Shown in pieces: positions 45,452 to 54,389 of a DNA stretch of 64,000 bases; the stretch's first letter is position 1, and each line of letters begins with the position of its first letter. The position numbers and the translations under genes are program-made. Origin of the DNA: Mesorhizobium sp. AR10 (GTDB lineage Bacteria > Pseudomonadota > Alphaproteobacteria > Rhizobiales > Rhizobiaceae); NCBI RefSeq assembly GCF_024746795.1, contig NZ_CP080524.1, positions 4,318,001 through 4,382,000 on the forward strand, in the 5' to 3' direction. The notes under the pieces are model-generated. The model had not been told where the DNA came from, ran no database searches, and was given only the letters and a program-made list of their open reading frames with translations.

Positions 45452-46519
45452 TCAAGGACAAGGATTGCCGACGCGCTGATGGATCGCATCCACCGCCGTC
45501 TGCATCTCGTTGGTCCAGACCACATCGACCGAAGACAGTGCCATTTCGAGTTGCCAGAGGGTCGTGGCGCCAATGATGTTCGAGGTGACGAAAGGCCGGC
45601 TCGACACATAGGCATTGGCGAACAAAGCCGGCTCCATGCCGAAGGTGCGCGCCAGCTCATTGTACTCGAGCTGCGCCTCTGCCGCATTCGGCGTCTCGTA
45701 GCGCTGGCCGCGGTTGAACAGTTGCGAGCGCGAGCCCTGCGGTCGCGCGCCATGGTCGTACTTTCCGCTCAAATAGCCCTGCGCCAACGGCGAATAGGCA
45801 AGCAGCGACACCTGCTCGCGATCGCAGACTTCGGCCAGGTTCACCTCGAAGGTGCGGTTGACGAGATTGTAGGCGTTCTGGACCGAGGCGACGCGCGGAC
45901 CGACACCCTTGTCGGCTTCAGCGATGAACCGCATGACGCCCCAGGAATTTTCGTTCGACAGGCCGAAATGGCGGATCTTGCCGGCCTTCACCAACTCGTC
46001 GAAGACGGCAAGTGTTTCGGCAATCGGCGTTTCGCCGGCCGGAGCGCCGACGGAATCGGCGCGCGGCGCTACGGCGCCGACACGGTTCGGGTTGGCACCC
46101 CACGGTATGTCACGTTCCGGCCAATGGATCTGATAGAGATCGAGATAATCGGTGCCGAGCTTGGTCAGCGATTTTTCGATGGCGTCGAAGATGTCGGCGC
46201 GCACCAGCTTCGATGGACGGTCGCCGCGAAACCAGGTGTTGGAGGTGCGGCCAACCACTTTCGAGGCAAGGATGACCTGGTCGCGGTTGCCCTTCGCCTT
46301 CATCCAGCTGCCGATGATCTTTTCGGTGCGCCCTTGTGTCTCCGCCTTGGGCGGGATCGGATAGAGCTCGGCGGTGTCGATGAAATTGACGCCGCGTGCA
46401 AAGGCCAGGTCCATCTGGGCATGGCCTTCCGCCTCGGTGTTCTGCTGGCCCCAGGTCATCGAGCCCAGGCAGATCTGAGTAACAAGAAGATCGGTCCGAC
46501 CGAGACGGCGTTTGTGCAT
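45452..46519 (-). CDS. aldo/keto reductase, Tas-like
   Basis: 355 residues from the ATG at 46519, with GGAG eight bases upstream. The aldo/keto reductase tetrad residues fit: D in NFIDTAELYP, Tyr in AELYP, Lys in ILASKVVG and His in YQIHWP. NADP(H) is expected from the C-terminal region. Insert length after DIPWG matches the Tas branch. It reduces an unknown carbonyl. The open frame upstream to 46603 lacks family sequence. Confidence 0.88.
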   Translation of the reverse strand: MHKRRLGRTDLLVTQICLGSMTWGQQNTEAEGHAQMDLAFARGVNFIDTAELYPIPPKAETQGRTEKIIGSWMKAKGNRDQVILASKVVGRTSNTWFRGDRPSKLVRADIFDAIEKSLTKLGTDYLDLYQIHWPERDIPWGANPNRVGAVAPRADSVGAPAGETPIAETLAVFDELVKAGKIRHFGLSNENSWGVMRFIAEADKGVGPRVASVQNAYNLVNRTFEVNLAEVCDREQVSLLAYSPLAQGYLSGKYDHGARPQGSRSQLFNRGQRYETPNAAEAQLEYNELARTFGMEPALFANAYVSSRPFVTSNIIGATTLWQLEMALSSVDVVWTNEMQTAVDAIHQRVGNPCP

Positions 46520-46671
46520 GGAATTTTCTCCGGCGGGAATTTCTGCGCGGTTGCGCGGGGAGGAAGACCAAGCATAGAGCAAAGGATGGCCGAATTGAAC
46601 CATCCCTGCTCGGAAAGCCCGGACCGTATCGAGGCCCGGTGGCAGCAGGATTTCGCAAGTAAGGAGAGTTC

Positions 46672-47127
46672 CTAACGCCGCGCGCCGGCCAAAGCGCGCC
46701 GCTTAGCTTCATCGATCAGCATGTTGGCAACCTGCATGCGGATCATGGCGCGCTGGCGCAGATGCGGGGCGACACGGTCGGGGTGGTTGGCAAAGGCAAA
46801 GCTGCGGCGCATGCGGCCGAAGTCGGCGACGTCCTTCGGCTGATTGAGGCCAAGTTCGACGGCGATGGATTCGGGATCGATCGGTGGCAGTGGTTCCTCG
46901 GCCAGTGGCTGTTCGCCGGCAAGCGCGATCTTGGCCTGGTCGAGCAAAGCGGCGAACTCGCTCGCCAGATCGGCGCCCTCGCGGTATTCGGCGGCAAATG
47001 TGTCACCGGAAACCTTTATGCGGCCGGAATGAAGCTCGTCTGCCACCGAGAGATAATCGAACGGGATCGACGGCCGTGCACCAGCCTCCTCGCCCTTGTC
47101 GGGGGCGACGAAGAGGTCGTCGAGCAA
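46672..47127 (-). CDS. J-domain-like (HPD motif) protein of unknown function
   Basis: About 151 residues from a TTG at 47127. The C-terminal segment LGLNQPKDVADFGRMRRSFAFANHPDRVAPHL has the HPD tripeptide and helix pattern of a J domain, though shortened. The N-terminal half is acidic and unfamiliar. The true start is unclear: the frame is open up to about 47179, where a strong AGGGGAGG precedes only an ATC codon, so either the TTG or an uncommon start is used. It is opposite to its right-hand neighbour. Confidence 0.6.
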   Translation of the reverse strand: MLDDLFVAPDKGEEAGARPSIPFDYLSVADELHSGRIKVSGDTFAAEYREGADLASEFAALLDQAKIALAGEQPLAEEPLPPIDPESIAVELGLNQPKDVADFGRMRRSFAFANHPDRVAPHLRQRAMIRMQVANMLIDEAKRRALAGARR

Positions 47128-47537
47128 CGAAGCGAAATCCCGCTTGCTCCCGGTGCCGATCTCAGCCTCCCCTATCGTAAGTACTTATCCAGGCGCCAAC
47201 ATAGAACCGGCTCGTTAAAATTGCATGCGACCGATCTTAACCAATTTAGCCGTTGTTTCAGGGCGCTCGCCGGGCCGTCAGCCCAAAGGCGCACCCATGC
47301 AAAAAAAAGCCGGACTGCACTTTTCATACAGCCCGGAATTTCGCCAGGAGTGGCGAGGAAAAGCCGGCCATGAGCCAGCGTTCAAGCAACGGTCGGGCCG
47401 CCTCGGAAGTTTCACGAAAAAATCGATTTTTGGCAAAAAAATCGATTCGACATGGCAGCCATGCAAATGCTGCAGTGCACAATTGTCATGATTTGCTTAT
47501 ATTGCTCGATGTGGAGGATCAACAAGGGGCCTGATTC
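47128..47537. other. 410-bp region without a recognised gene
   Basis: Contains the uncertain start region of the J-domain-like gene (47128-47180), a minus-strand terminator (47301-47336), a CGCCA-GGAG-TGGCG mini-hairpin at 47342-47355, and AT-rich AAAAATCGATTTTT repeats around 47417-47447. Promoter and ribosome site (AAGGGG) of the 54-residue gene occupy the right end. A small RNA on the minus strand is possible. Confidence 0.5.
47301..47336 (-). terminator. intrinsic terminator on the minus strand
   Basis: Read on the minus strand: CCGGGCTG, an 11-base loop, CAGTCCGG, then CTTTTTTTT. The 8-bp stem has one G-U pair. No minus-strand gene ends within 400 bp upstream. Confidence 0.8.
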
Positions 47538-47702
47538 ATGGGGTTCTTCACTGAAATGTTCGCCCGTCCGCGTCCGCAGGAACATCTGCGCTATCGCGCA
47601 GCACTGGCGCTGCTCCATTCGATGAGCAGTGCCGACCGCGCCGACATCGGCATCAAACCCGCCGATTTCCCGCGCATCGCCCGAGAAATGTCCCTGCGCT
47701 GA
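47538..47702 (+). CDS. small 54-residue conserved protein
   Basis: 54 residues from an ATG preceded by AAGGGG at eight bases. Begins MGFFTEMFARPRPQEHLRYRAAL and contains SSADRADIGIKPADFPRIARE; the D-R-A-D-I-G-I segment resembles the DUF1127-type small proteins. No membrane segment. A 12-bp hairpin follows the stop. A good ribosome site and family-like sequence make it a likely gene. Confidence 0.68.
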   Translation: MGFFTEMFARPRPQEHLRYRAALALLHSMSSADRADIGIKPADFPRIAREMSLR

Positions 47703-47713
47703 AATTGGAGCGT

Positions 47714-47742
47714 GAGGTTTCCCGGCAGCACCGGGAAACCTC
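47714..47742. terminator. shared hairpin between convergent genes
   Basis: Perfect 12-bp arms GAGGTTTCCCGG/CCGGGAAACCTC, loop CAGCA, between the 54-residue gene (stop 47702) and the DUF1993 gene (stop 47756). No T-run; a likely bidirectional transcript end. Confidence 0.7.
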
Positions 47743-47755
47743 CAAGCCCAACTCG

Positions 47756-48262
47756 TCAACGAGATCCCACAAACATCGCCTTGCTCAGCGGCACGCCATT
47801 GTGGCGCAGGATGTCGTAGGCAGTGGTGACGTGGAAATAGAAGTTCGGCATGGCCACATGCAGCAGATATTGCATGCCGGCCAGCGAGACTTCGCGCTGG
47901 CCAAACTTCAGCTCGATCATCTTGTCATCAGAGCCATCGAATTCGGCCGCCGAGAACGTCGCCAAAAGGTCGAGCGTCTTGGTGATGCGCGCCTGGAGAT
48001 CGGCAAAGCTCGCCTCGTTGTCTTCGTATTTCGGCACCTCGCGACCGGCAAGCCGCGACGGTGCGCCCTTGGCATGGTCGGTGGCGATCTGCACCTGCCT
48101 GGTCAGCGCATACATGTCGGGCGCCAGCCTTGAGGTCAGAAACACCTGCGGGTCAATCTTGCGGTCGAGCGCATTCTGTTCGGCTGCCGACAGCACATTG
48201 GACAGCGCCTTCAACCTGGCCGAAAACACCGGCACGGACGCTTCATACATCGATATCGTCAC
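47756..48262 (-). CDS. DUF1993-family protein
   Basis: 168 residues, beginning MTISMYEASVPVFSARLKALSNVL and ending LHVAMPNFYFHVTTAYDILRHNGVPLSKAMFVG, both hallmarks of DUF1993. The family has a four-helix bundle related to DinB-type proteins with histidines at the end (H, H, H in the C-terminal stretch) and no known function. Single gene. Soluble, cytoplasmic. Confidence 0.82.
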   Translation of the reverse strand: MTISMYEASVPVFSARLKALSNVLSAAEQNALDRKIDPQVFLTSRLAPDMYALTRQVQIATDHAKGAPSRLAGREVPKYEDNEASFADLQARITKTLDLLATFSAAEFDGSDDKMIELKFGQREVSLAGMQYLLHVAMPNFYFHVTTAYDILRHNGVPLSKAMFVGSR

Positions 48263-48385
48263 TTCAAATCTCCATGCGGCGGAACGCCGACGGCGGCACG
48301 TAGCGCCTTCGCCGCTGACTTTTCAAGCGTCACCGCGCCGCCGCAATCGGTATGCTAGAATTTCCGCATCGACTGGAGATTCCCG

Positions 48386-49417
48386 ATGAGAAGCGCCCTT
48401 TTCGCTGCGACCGCTTTTTTCTCCCTCGCCAGCCAAACAGCATTTGCCGACGATGCGCCCTATGTCGATGACCGGTCGGACTCCGCCGCGGTCGTCCGCT
48501 CGCTGTACAGCGCCATCAACCGGCACGAATTCGCGCGTGCCTGGGGCTACTACGGCGACACCAAGCCAGCCAAGGATTTCGATGCCTTCGTCAAGGGCTA
48601 CGACGGCACCGACAAGGTCGAGGTCGAAACCGGCGCCGTGTCCGACGAGGGTGCCGCCGGGAGCATTTTCTACAATGTTCCGGTCGCCATCCGCGCGACC
48701 GACAAGGACGGCAAGCAAGCGGTCTTTGCCGGCTGCTACACGCTGCGCCAGGTCAGCGCCCAGATCCAGGAACCACCGTTCAGCCCTATCTTCATCGACA
48801 AGGGTGCGCTGAAACCGTCGACAGCCGATTTCGAGGAGGCGCTGCCGGCAAGCTGCGGCGATGGCCCGCTTCCACCGAAGAAGGACACGGCACTGGAGCA
48901 AGCCAAGAAGGCCTTCGCCGCCACCTATGGCGACAAGTGCGACAAGGAACTTCTGGCGCAGGAGCCGGAGCTTTTTTCGATCAAATACAAGGACAAGGAT
49001 GCGGCTGCCGGCGATCCCGACAGGGAAACGCGGCTTTTCCATTTTTCCTGCTCGGCCGCGGCCTACAACGAAAGCTCCATCTATTACATGAGCGACGAGG
49101 TGTCGGGCGTCCGGCAGTTGCAGTTCACCGAACCTGAGATGGATATCCGCTACGAGAACAGCGACAGCAACGGCAAGCTGCTGGGCATGACCATCATCGG
49201 CTTCAAGACGAGCGGCTGGGCGGTCAATTCCGATTTTGACGAAGACACCAGGACGATCAGCACGTTCAACAAATGGCGCGGCGTCGGCGATGCATCGGAC
49301 TCAGGGACCTACCTGTTCCGCAACGGTGATTTTTCCCTGGTTCAATATGATGTGGACGCGTCCTATGACGGTGAGGAAAACCCGCAGACGGTGGTGGATT
49401 ACAACACCGCGCCGTAG
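48386..49417 (+). CDS. exported protein, DUF1176-like C-terminus
   Basis: 343 residues with a signal peptide (about 1-21, ending ASQTAFA). GGAG lies seven bases before the ATG. The first half (about 30-140) looks like an NTF2-like SnoaL/DUF fold (SLYSAINRHEFARAWGYY). The second half has the pattern of DUF1176 (TRTISTFNKWRGVGDASDSGTYLFRNGDFSLVQYDVD). Four or five cysteines in the middle may form disulfides. Function unknown; periplasmic. Confidence 0.65.
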   Translation: MRSALFAATAFFSLASQTAFADDAPYVDDRSDSAAVVRSLYSAINRHEFARAWGYYGDTKPAKDFDAFVKGYDGTDKVEVETGAVSDEGAAGSIFYNVPVAIRATDKDGKQAVFAGCYTLRQVSAQIQEPPFSPIFIDKGALKPSTADFEEALPASCGDGPLPPKKDTALEQAKKAFAATYGDKCDKELLAQEPELFSIKYKDKDAAAGDPDRETRLFHFSCSAAAYNESSIYYMSDEVSGVRQLQFTEPEMDIRYENSDSNGKLLGMTIIGFKTSGWAVNSDFDEDTRTISTFNKWRGVGDASDSGTYLFRNGDFSLVQYDVDASYDGEENPQTVVDYNTAP

Positions 49418-49436
49418 AGCCGCGAGCCGGAAGATT

Positions 49437-50330
49437 CTACGGCGCCTTCGACAGCATCCAGTTGAGCGTGTCGCGCCAGTCGGTCATGCGTATCGGCGTC
49501 CCATGCGTGCCGGTCTCGAAGCGGACGAAGCGGGTCGGATACGGGTAGGCTTTCGATTTGGCGATGATGGAGCGGAAGAAGGCCTCCTGCTTTTCCACGG
49601 GAAATACCGGGTCCTTGCTGCCTTGGCCGAAGAAGACCGGCACATGGCGCCTGAAGGCCGGGCTGGAGAAGAAACTCTCGTCCCACAACGAGCCGAGCAG
49701 CAGCAGCCCGTCGATGCGCCGGCCCGTGTCGTTGCGGGCGGCAAGCTTCCAGCACAGCGCGCCGCCCATCGAGCCGCAAGCGACGAAGATTTTTGCGGCC
49801 GGCGACTGCTCGACATAGTGGCCGATCAGGGCCGCGACCTGGGCCGCGCCGGTGTCACCGAAATCGGTAAAATCCGGCGAAAGATAGAGCCCGCCATTAC
49901 CGGCCATCAGGTTCTTGAGGCGGTTGAAATTGCCACCGAAGGTGAAGTCGTCGACGCCCTGCTTGCGGCTGCCGCCCTGCCCGTGCAGGTAGAGCACGAT
50001 AATGCCGGCGCCCTCTGTCTTGCCGACGGCGATGTGCCTGATATCGCCGGCATCGGTCTTCAGCAGCAGATCCTGCTGCACCTTGCGCACGCTGATATCG
50101 ACATACTGCGCGTGCACCCGGCGCTCCGGCACCTGGTCGCGGTCGTTGATGTCGCGCAGCTCGCGATAGTCGATCACCGTATAGGCGCCGTTGTTCGCGG
50201 ACGACAGCGTGGCCGGATAAGCGAAGAGATCGTCCTTGAAGGGTTTCAGGGCGTCGGCGTGAGCAGCGACGGCACCGGGAAACAGGACGAGCACTGAGGC
50301 CAAAAGGGCGAAGCGGAATCTGAAAGCCAT
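49437..50330 (-). CDS. exported alpha/beta hydrolase fold protein
   Basis: 297 residues from the ATG at 50330. A signal peptide (about 1-26, ending VAAHA) precedes a hydrolase fold: LYLHGQGGSRKQG (oxyanion region), ACGSMGGALC (nucleophile serine), GQGSKDPVFPVEKQ (acid) and ETGTHGTP (His). Substrate unknown; may be an esterase or lipase. Separate from the neighbouring maturation operon by 33 bp but in the same direction, so read-through is possible. Confidence 0.78.
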   Translation of the reverse strand: MAFRFRFALLASVLVLFPGAVAAHADALKPFKDDLFAYPATLSSANNGAYTVIDYRELRDINDRDQVPERRVHAQYVDISVRKVQQDLLLKTDAGDIRHIAVGKTEGAGIIVLYLHGQGGSRKQGVDDFTFGGNFNRLKNLMAGNGGLYLSPDFTDFGDTGAAQVAALIGHYVEQSPAAKIFVACGSMGGALCWKLAARNDTGRRIDGLLLLGSLWDESFFSSPAFRRHVPVFFGQGSKDPVFPVEKQEAFFRSIIAKSKAYPYPTRFVRFETGTHGTPIRMTDWRDTLNWMLSKAP

Positions 50331-50362
50331 GCCGAAGGCATGCGTTTTTCGGCTTCGGTTTG

Positions 50363-51973
50363 TCAATCCTGCAGCACGCCGCCAGCGCCTTCCAGCGCTT
50401 CGCGGGTGTCGACATCGACCGCCGCTCCTTCGCCGATCTCGATGTCAATGACGTCGAGCCCCTCGGCTTCGACCAGATGGCGCGCGCCGGTGTCGCCTTC
50501 CAGATGAGAGATCGCGGGAAACAGCACGCGTGGCAAAAGCACCGGATTGCCGCGCTTTCCCTGGTGCGAAGCGCGTACGACAGACAGGCCTTCGGATTTG
50601 CGGAATGCGTCGATCAGCCTGTCGAGGTCGGCCGTCGAGACGCCCGGCATGTCGCCGAGAACGATCATGGCGCCGGCGGCATCTTCGGCAACCCGAGCAA
50701 TGCCGGCTTTCAGTGACGAAGACAGGCCCTCAGCAAAATCCGGATTGTCGGCGAACGTGACGTCGAGGCCCGACAAGGACTCCCGTACCCGCTCGCGCTG
50801 ATGGCCGGTGACGACGATTGTATCGGAGGCTTTCGAGGCAAGCGCGCGCTCGGCGGTGCGGCGCACCAGCGGCTTGCCGTCGAACAGCGCCAGCAGCTTG
50901 TTCGGCCCGCCCATGCGGCTGGAGCGGCCGGCAGCCAAAAGCACGATATCGATCATCAGCTCCGCCTTGGCCGGCAGCGGCTCGCGCGGCTGCGGCCGTG
51001 TCGGGATTTCCATCAACAGACCGCCGACGCCCATGCCGGCGATGTCCTTGGCCGTCACGTCGAGACCAGCGATCAGCCGGTCCAGCACCCAGTCGAAGCC
51101 ATTCTCCTTGGGACTGCGGGCGCAGCCCGGCGCACCAATGACGCGCTTGCCGCCGAGCGTGCCGAGCACCAGCAGATTGCCGGGATCGACCGGCATGCCC
51201 GCGCGGACGACGCTACCTCCTGCGCGCTCGATAGCCGCCGGAACGACGTCGCCGAAATCGCTCATCGCCGAAGCGCCGAAGATCACCACCATGTCGTTGT
51301 CGCGCGTCAGCGAGGCTACCGCCTCGGCCACGGGGGTGATTTCGTGCGGCGTGCGGCGCTCCGCTGTCAGCCTGCCGCCGGAACGCGCCAGCCGCGCTTC
51401 GGTGACCCGCAGCGTTTTGTCGAGCACACTCGGCTTGATGCCGGGCAGGACAGTCTGGATGACGCCGACACGCACCGGCTGATAAGCGTTGACGACAAAG
51501 ATCTCGCCGCCGGCGCAGATTTTTGTCACCGCATCGACCAAAGCCGAGGCGACCGCGAACGGTATGATCTTCACCGTAGCGACCATCTGGCCTTTTTCGA
51601 CCGGCGCGTGCTGCGCCAGCGTGGCGATGGTGATGGTCGGGTCGATGGCGTTGATGGCGTCGATCATTGCCGCATCGACGGTGAAGATGCCGGCGGCCTC
51701 TGCATGAAGATTGACGCGGCCGGTTGCAGCCGGTTTGGTCTCGATGTTCCTGTGGGCCATGCTCGCGGCGATCTTCTCGGCGGCTGCGTCCTCGCTGAGA
51801 TCATCGGCAGCCAGGACCGCCGCGACCACCTCCGAAATACCTGAAGCCTTTAGCAGCGACACATCGTCGGCGCTCAGCCTGTGCGCCTTGCGCAAGCGTC
51901 GCTCTCCGGCCGTGGTGGCGTGCGCCAGCACCGCCCCCTCAGCCTGATCGATCGGGATCGGACCGAATTTCAC
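50363..51973 (-). CDS. fused molybdopterin-binding / MocA-type nucleotidyltransferase
   Basis: 536 residues from a GTG at 51973 that overlaps the XdhC stop by four bases (GTGA). Residues 1 to about 335 are a MoeA/MoaB-like molybdopterin-binding region (FGASAMSDFGDVVPAAIER, GKRVIGAPGCARSPKENGFDW). Residues about 340-536 are a MobA/MocA nucleotidyltransferase (LLAAGRSSRMGGPNKLL, VLGDMPGV, GNPVLLPR). MocA makes molybdopterin cytosine dinucleotide for xanthine dehydrogenase-type enzymes. The fusion should deliver and nucleotidylate the cofactor in one protein. Confidence 0.85.
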   Translation of the reverse strand: MKFGPIPIDQAEGAVLAHATTAGERRLRKAHRLSADDVSLLKASGISEVVAAVLAADDLSEDAAAEKIAASMAHRNIETKPAATGRVNLHAEAAGIFTVDAAMIDAINAIDPTITIATLAQHAPVEKGQMVATVKIIPFAVASALVDAVTKICAGGEIFVVNAYQPVRVGVIQTVLPGIKPSVLDKTLRVTEARLARSGGRLTAERRTPHEITPVAEAVASLTRDNDMVVIFGASAMSDFGDVVPAAIERAGGSVVRAGMPVDPGNLLVLGTLGGKRVIGAPGCARSPKENGFDWVLDRLIAGLDVTAKDIAGMGVGGLLMEIPTRPQPREPLPAKAELMIDIVLLAAGRSSRMGGPNKLLALFDGKPLVRRTAERALASKASDTIVVTGHQRERVRESLSGLDVTFADNPDFAEGLSSSLKAGIARVAEDAAGAMIVLGDMPGVSTADLDRLIDAFRKSEGLSVVRASHQGKRGNPVLLPRVLFPAISHLEGDTGARHLVEAEGLDVIDIEIGEGAAVDVDTREALEGAGGVLQD

Positions 51974-52674
51974 GCCGCAGCGCCTTTTACGTCCAGGCCG
52001 CGCGAGCGAAAAGCGTGGATCGCCTGCGCCAGCACCGCGACGGCGATCTCGGCCGGGCTGGCAGCGCCGATATCGAGGCCGATCGGCGCGTGGATGCGGG
52101 CGATCTGGTCGGCGGTTGCGCCCAATGCCAGTAGGCGCTCGATGCGCTTCGCATGGGTCTTGCGGCTGCCAAGCGCCCCGACGTAGAAGCAATTGGCGTC
52201 GAGCGCCGCCTTCAGCGCGAAATCATCGATCTTCGGGTCATGGGTGACAGCGGCCAGCGCAGTGTAGCTGTCGAGCGGCTGACGCTTCAGGACATCTTCG
52301 GGCCATTCGGCATGCAGCGCGACATCGGGAAAGCGGTCCGGCGTGGCAAAGGCCGTGCGTGGGTCGACGATCTCGACGGGAAAGCCGGCGATTTTGGCCA
52401 TCGGCGCCAGCGCCTGGCTGATATGGACGGCGCCGATCACCACCAGACGCGGCTGCGGCAGATGCGCGTTGAGGAAGAAGGTTCGCCCTTCCGCCTCGAC
52501 CGAACCCGAATTGCCGGTGCGAAACGCCTTGGCGATCGCAGCCCCCAAGTCGCCAGCGACCTGATCGCCCTCGCGCACGACGCGATCGCGGCCATCGCCG
52601 AGGTCGGTGACCAGGATCGCCGCACGGCGGGAGCGGCGTTCGGCGTTCAAGGTCTTTAAGGCGTATGGATCCAT
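51970..52674 (-). CDS. XdhC-type maturation protein, Rossmann (C-terminal) half
   Basis: 234 residues from the ATG at 52674 (a TTG precedes it). The Rossmann domain is seen in VVIGAVHISQALAPMAKIAGFPVEIVDPR and the family tail in YVGALGSRKTHAKRIERL and GLDIGAASPAEIAVAVLAQ. XdhC proteins bind molybdenum cofactor and insert sulfurated cofactor into xanthine dehydrogenase-like enzymes. The first XdhC domain (CoxI type) is encoded by the separate gene at 52741. A hairpin repeat lies between the two. Confidence 0.85.
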   Translation of the reverse strand: MDPYALKTLNAERRSRRAAILVTDLGDGRDRVVREGDQVAGDLGAAIAKAFRTGNSGSVEAEGRTFFLNAHLPQPRLVVIGAVHISQALAPMAKIAGFPVEIVDPRTAFATPDRFPDVALHAEWPEDVLKRQPLDSYTALAAVTHDPKIDDFALKAALDANCFYVGALGSRKTHAKRIERLLALGATADQIARIHAPIGLDIGAASPAEIAVAVLAQAIHAFRSRGLDVKGAAA

Positions 52675-52691
52675 CAAAAGATCTCTTGTTT

Positions 52692-52743
52692 GAGCATGAT
52701 CTTGTCCGAAAACCGGTTCCCACTTTTCGGGGTCATGCTTCTA
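52692..52743 (-). repeat. mosaic hairpin repeat, copy 4 (module A only)
   Basis: GAGCATGATC and the CCGAAAA/TTTTCGG stem are present, with no module B. On the minus strand it starts right after the TAG stop of the upstream XdhC-like gene (52741-52743) and lies inside the maturation operon, 18 bp before the next start codon. Confidence 0.8.
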
Positions 52744-53079
52744 GCCCAGCCGCTCGACATAGACCTTGATGCGGCCGCCACAGGACAGGCCGACCTGCCA
52801 GGCGGTTTCATCGGCGACGCCGAACTCCAGCATTTTGGCCTTGCCGCTGTCGATTACATCGATCGCCTCTGTGACGACAGCGCCCTCGACGCAGCCGCCC
52901 GAAACGGAGCCGTGGAAATTGCCTTCCGCATCGATAACCAGATGGCTGCCGACGGGACGCGGTGCCGAGCCCCAGGTTTCGACCACGGTGGCAATGGCGA
53001 CATCCTTGCCCTCCTTCATCCAGCCTTCCGCTATGATCAGCGGGTCGCGGGCCTCGTCGAGATAGATGTTATTTTCCAT
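52741..53079 (-). CDS. XdhC/CoxI-type N-terminal domain protein
   Basis: 112 residues from the ATG at 53079 (one at 53085 is also possible). The sequence is the first XdhC domain: VVETWGSAPRPVGSHLVIDAEG, GSVSGGCVEGAVV and FGVADETAWQVGLSCGGRIKVYVE, with the SGGCVE and LSCGG cysteine motifs. It works with the Rossmann half in molybdoenzyme maturation. The stop codon abuts the hairpin repeat. Confidence 0.85.
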   Translation of the reverse strand: MENNIYLDEARDPLIIAEGWMKEGKDVAIATVVETWGSAPRPVGSHLVIDAEGNFHGSVSGGCVEGAVVTEAIDVIDSGKAKMLEFGVADETAWQVGLSCGGRIKVYVERLG

Positions 53080-53140
53080 GACCATTTCTCTTGGCGTCTG
53101 CTTTTTTCAGAGAGTCTGTTTTTCCCGGGCAAACATATGG

Positions 53141-54385
53141 TTATGCGGCGCGCCTCGCGCCAGCTTCCAGCCACCGGCGCGGATCGACCGACCGCAGCGA
53201 TTTCTTGTCCAGCGAGGCGCAGAGATCGGCGAGCGCATCGAGATTGTGCACAGAGCGGAACTCGTCAACATGCGGCAGCATCGCCTTGACGCCTCGGGCT
53301 CGAGCCTCGAAGCCATCGAAGCGCAGCAACGGGTTCAGCCAGATCAGCCGCCGGCAGGATTTGTGCAGGCGCTCCATCTCCTCCGACAGGCCGGCGACGT
53401 CGTCGCGCTCCAACCCGTCGGTGATCAGCAGCACCACTGCGCCCTGCCCCAGCACACGCCGCGACCACAGCCGATTGAACTCGGCCAGCGTGTCGCCGAT
53501 GCGGGTGCCACCCGACCAGTCCTTCACCGCTGCCGAGCAGTCGGCAAGTGCCTCATCTGGGTCGCGATGGCGCATCTGCCGTGTCAGATTGGTGAGTCTG
53601 GTGCCGAAGACGAAGGCATGCACGCGCCGGCGCTTTTCGGTCAGCGCATGCAGGAAATGCAGGAAGATGCGCGTGTACTGGCTCATCGAGCCGGAAATGT
53701 CGGCGAGCACCACCAGCGGCGGATGAACCTCACGGGCTGAGCGGAATTTCGGCAGGATCAATTCACCGCCGGTGCGCGCGGCCGAGCGCATCATGGCGCG
53801 CGGATCGATGCGGCGGCCATGCGCATCGGCTTTGAAGCGCCGTGTCCTGACCATGTCAAATGGCAGGCGCAACCGAGCGATCGCCTTCTTGGCGTCTGCC
53901 ATCTCGGCGGCGTTCATCTGGGCAAAATCCTTGCCCCGCAGCACCTCGTTGCCGGAGAAGGTGAAGCGGGCGTCGACCTCGATCTCGGGAATTTCCTGTA
54001 CCGGCTGGTTCTTCTGGTGACCCTCGAACATCGCCTGGCTGACGCGGTTTTCGGCCGCGCGCGGCTTCTGCTTCTCTCTGTTGTCGGGCGCCACCGGCGA
54101 AAACATCGCCAGCATCTTTTCGATCAGTTCGTGCGATTTCCAGAACAGCCGGAAGGCTTCGTCGAAGGTGGGATGATCCTCGTGCCGTGACACCAGCACC
54201 GCATGCAGCGTCCAGTAGAAATCGTCGCGTGAACCGATGCCGGCGGCCAACACCGCCTCGATGGCATCCTTGACCGAAGCCGGCCCGACCCGCATGCCGG
54301 CCTTGCGCAAGGTGCGGGCGAAATAGACGATGTTGTCGGCGATGCGCCCGTCGGGGGTGGCCTCTTTCGGCTCGGGACGCGCCAT
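53141..54385 (-). CDS. CoxE-like VWA-domain protein
   Basis: 414 residues. The metal-ion-dependent adhesion site is LADISGSMSQYTR (DxSxS) near residue 230, and the later TDGLERDD loop near residue 325 completes the VWA fold. The N-terminal 200 residues are helical and match CoxE/YehP-like proteins. In CO dehydrogenase clusters, CoxD (AAA+) and CoxE (VWA) help install the Mo/Cu or similar active site. The start is 4 bp after the CoxD-like gene's stop. Confidence 0.86.
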   Translation of the reverse strand: MARPEPKEATPDGRIADNIVYFARTLRKAGMRVGPASVKDAIEAVLAAGIGSRDDFYWTLHAVLVSRHEDHPTFDEAFRLFWKSHELIEKMLAMFSPVAPDNREKQKPRAAENRVSQAMFEGHQKNQPVQEIPEIEVDARFTFSGNEVLRGKDFAQMNAAEMADAKKAIARLRLPFDMVRTRRFKADAHGRRIDPRAMMRSAARTGGELILPKFRSAREVHPPLVVLADISGSMSQYTRIFLHFLHALTEKRRRVHAFVFGTRLTNLTRQMRHRDPDEALADCSAAVKDWSGGTRIGDTLAEFNRLWSRRVLGQGAVVLLITDGLERDDVAGLSEEMERLHKSCRRLIWLNPLLRFDGFEARARGVKAMLPHVDEFRSVHNLDALADLCASLDKKSLRSVDPRRWLEAGARRAA

Positions 54386-54389
54386 CGCC

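Noticed and set aside
53141..53726. Plus-strand open frames across the CoxE-like gene
   Set aside because: Biased Arg/Ser-rich shadows of the coding strand; the VWA protein is the clear gene.
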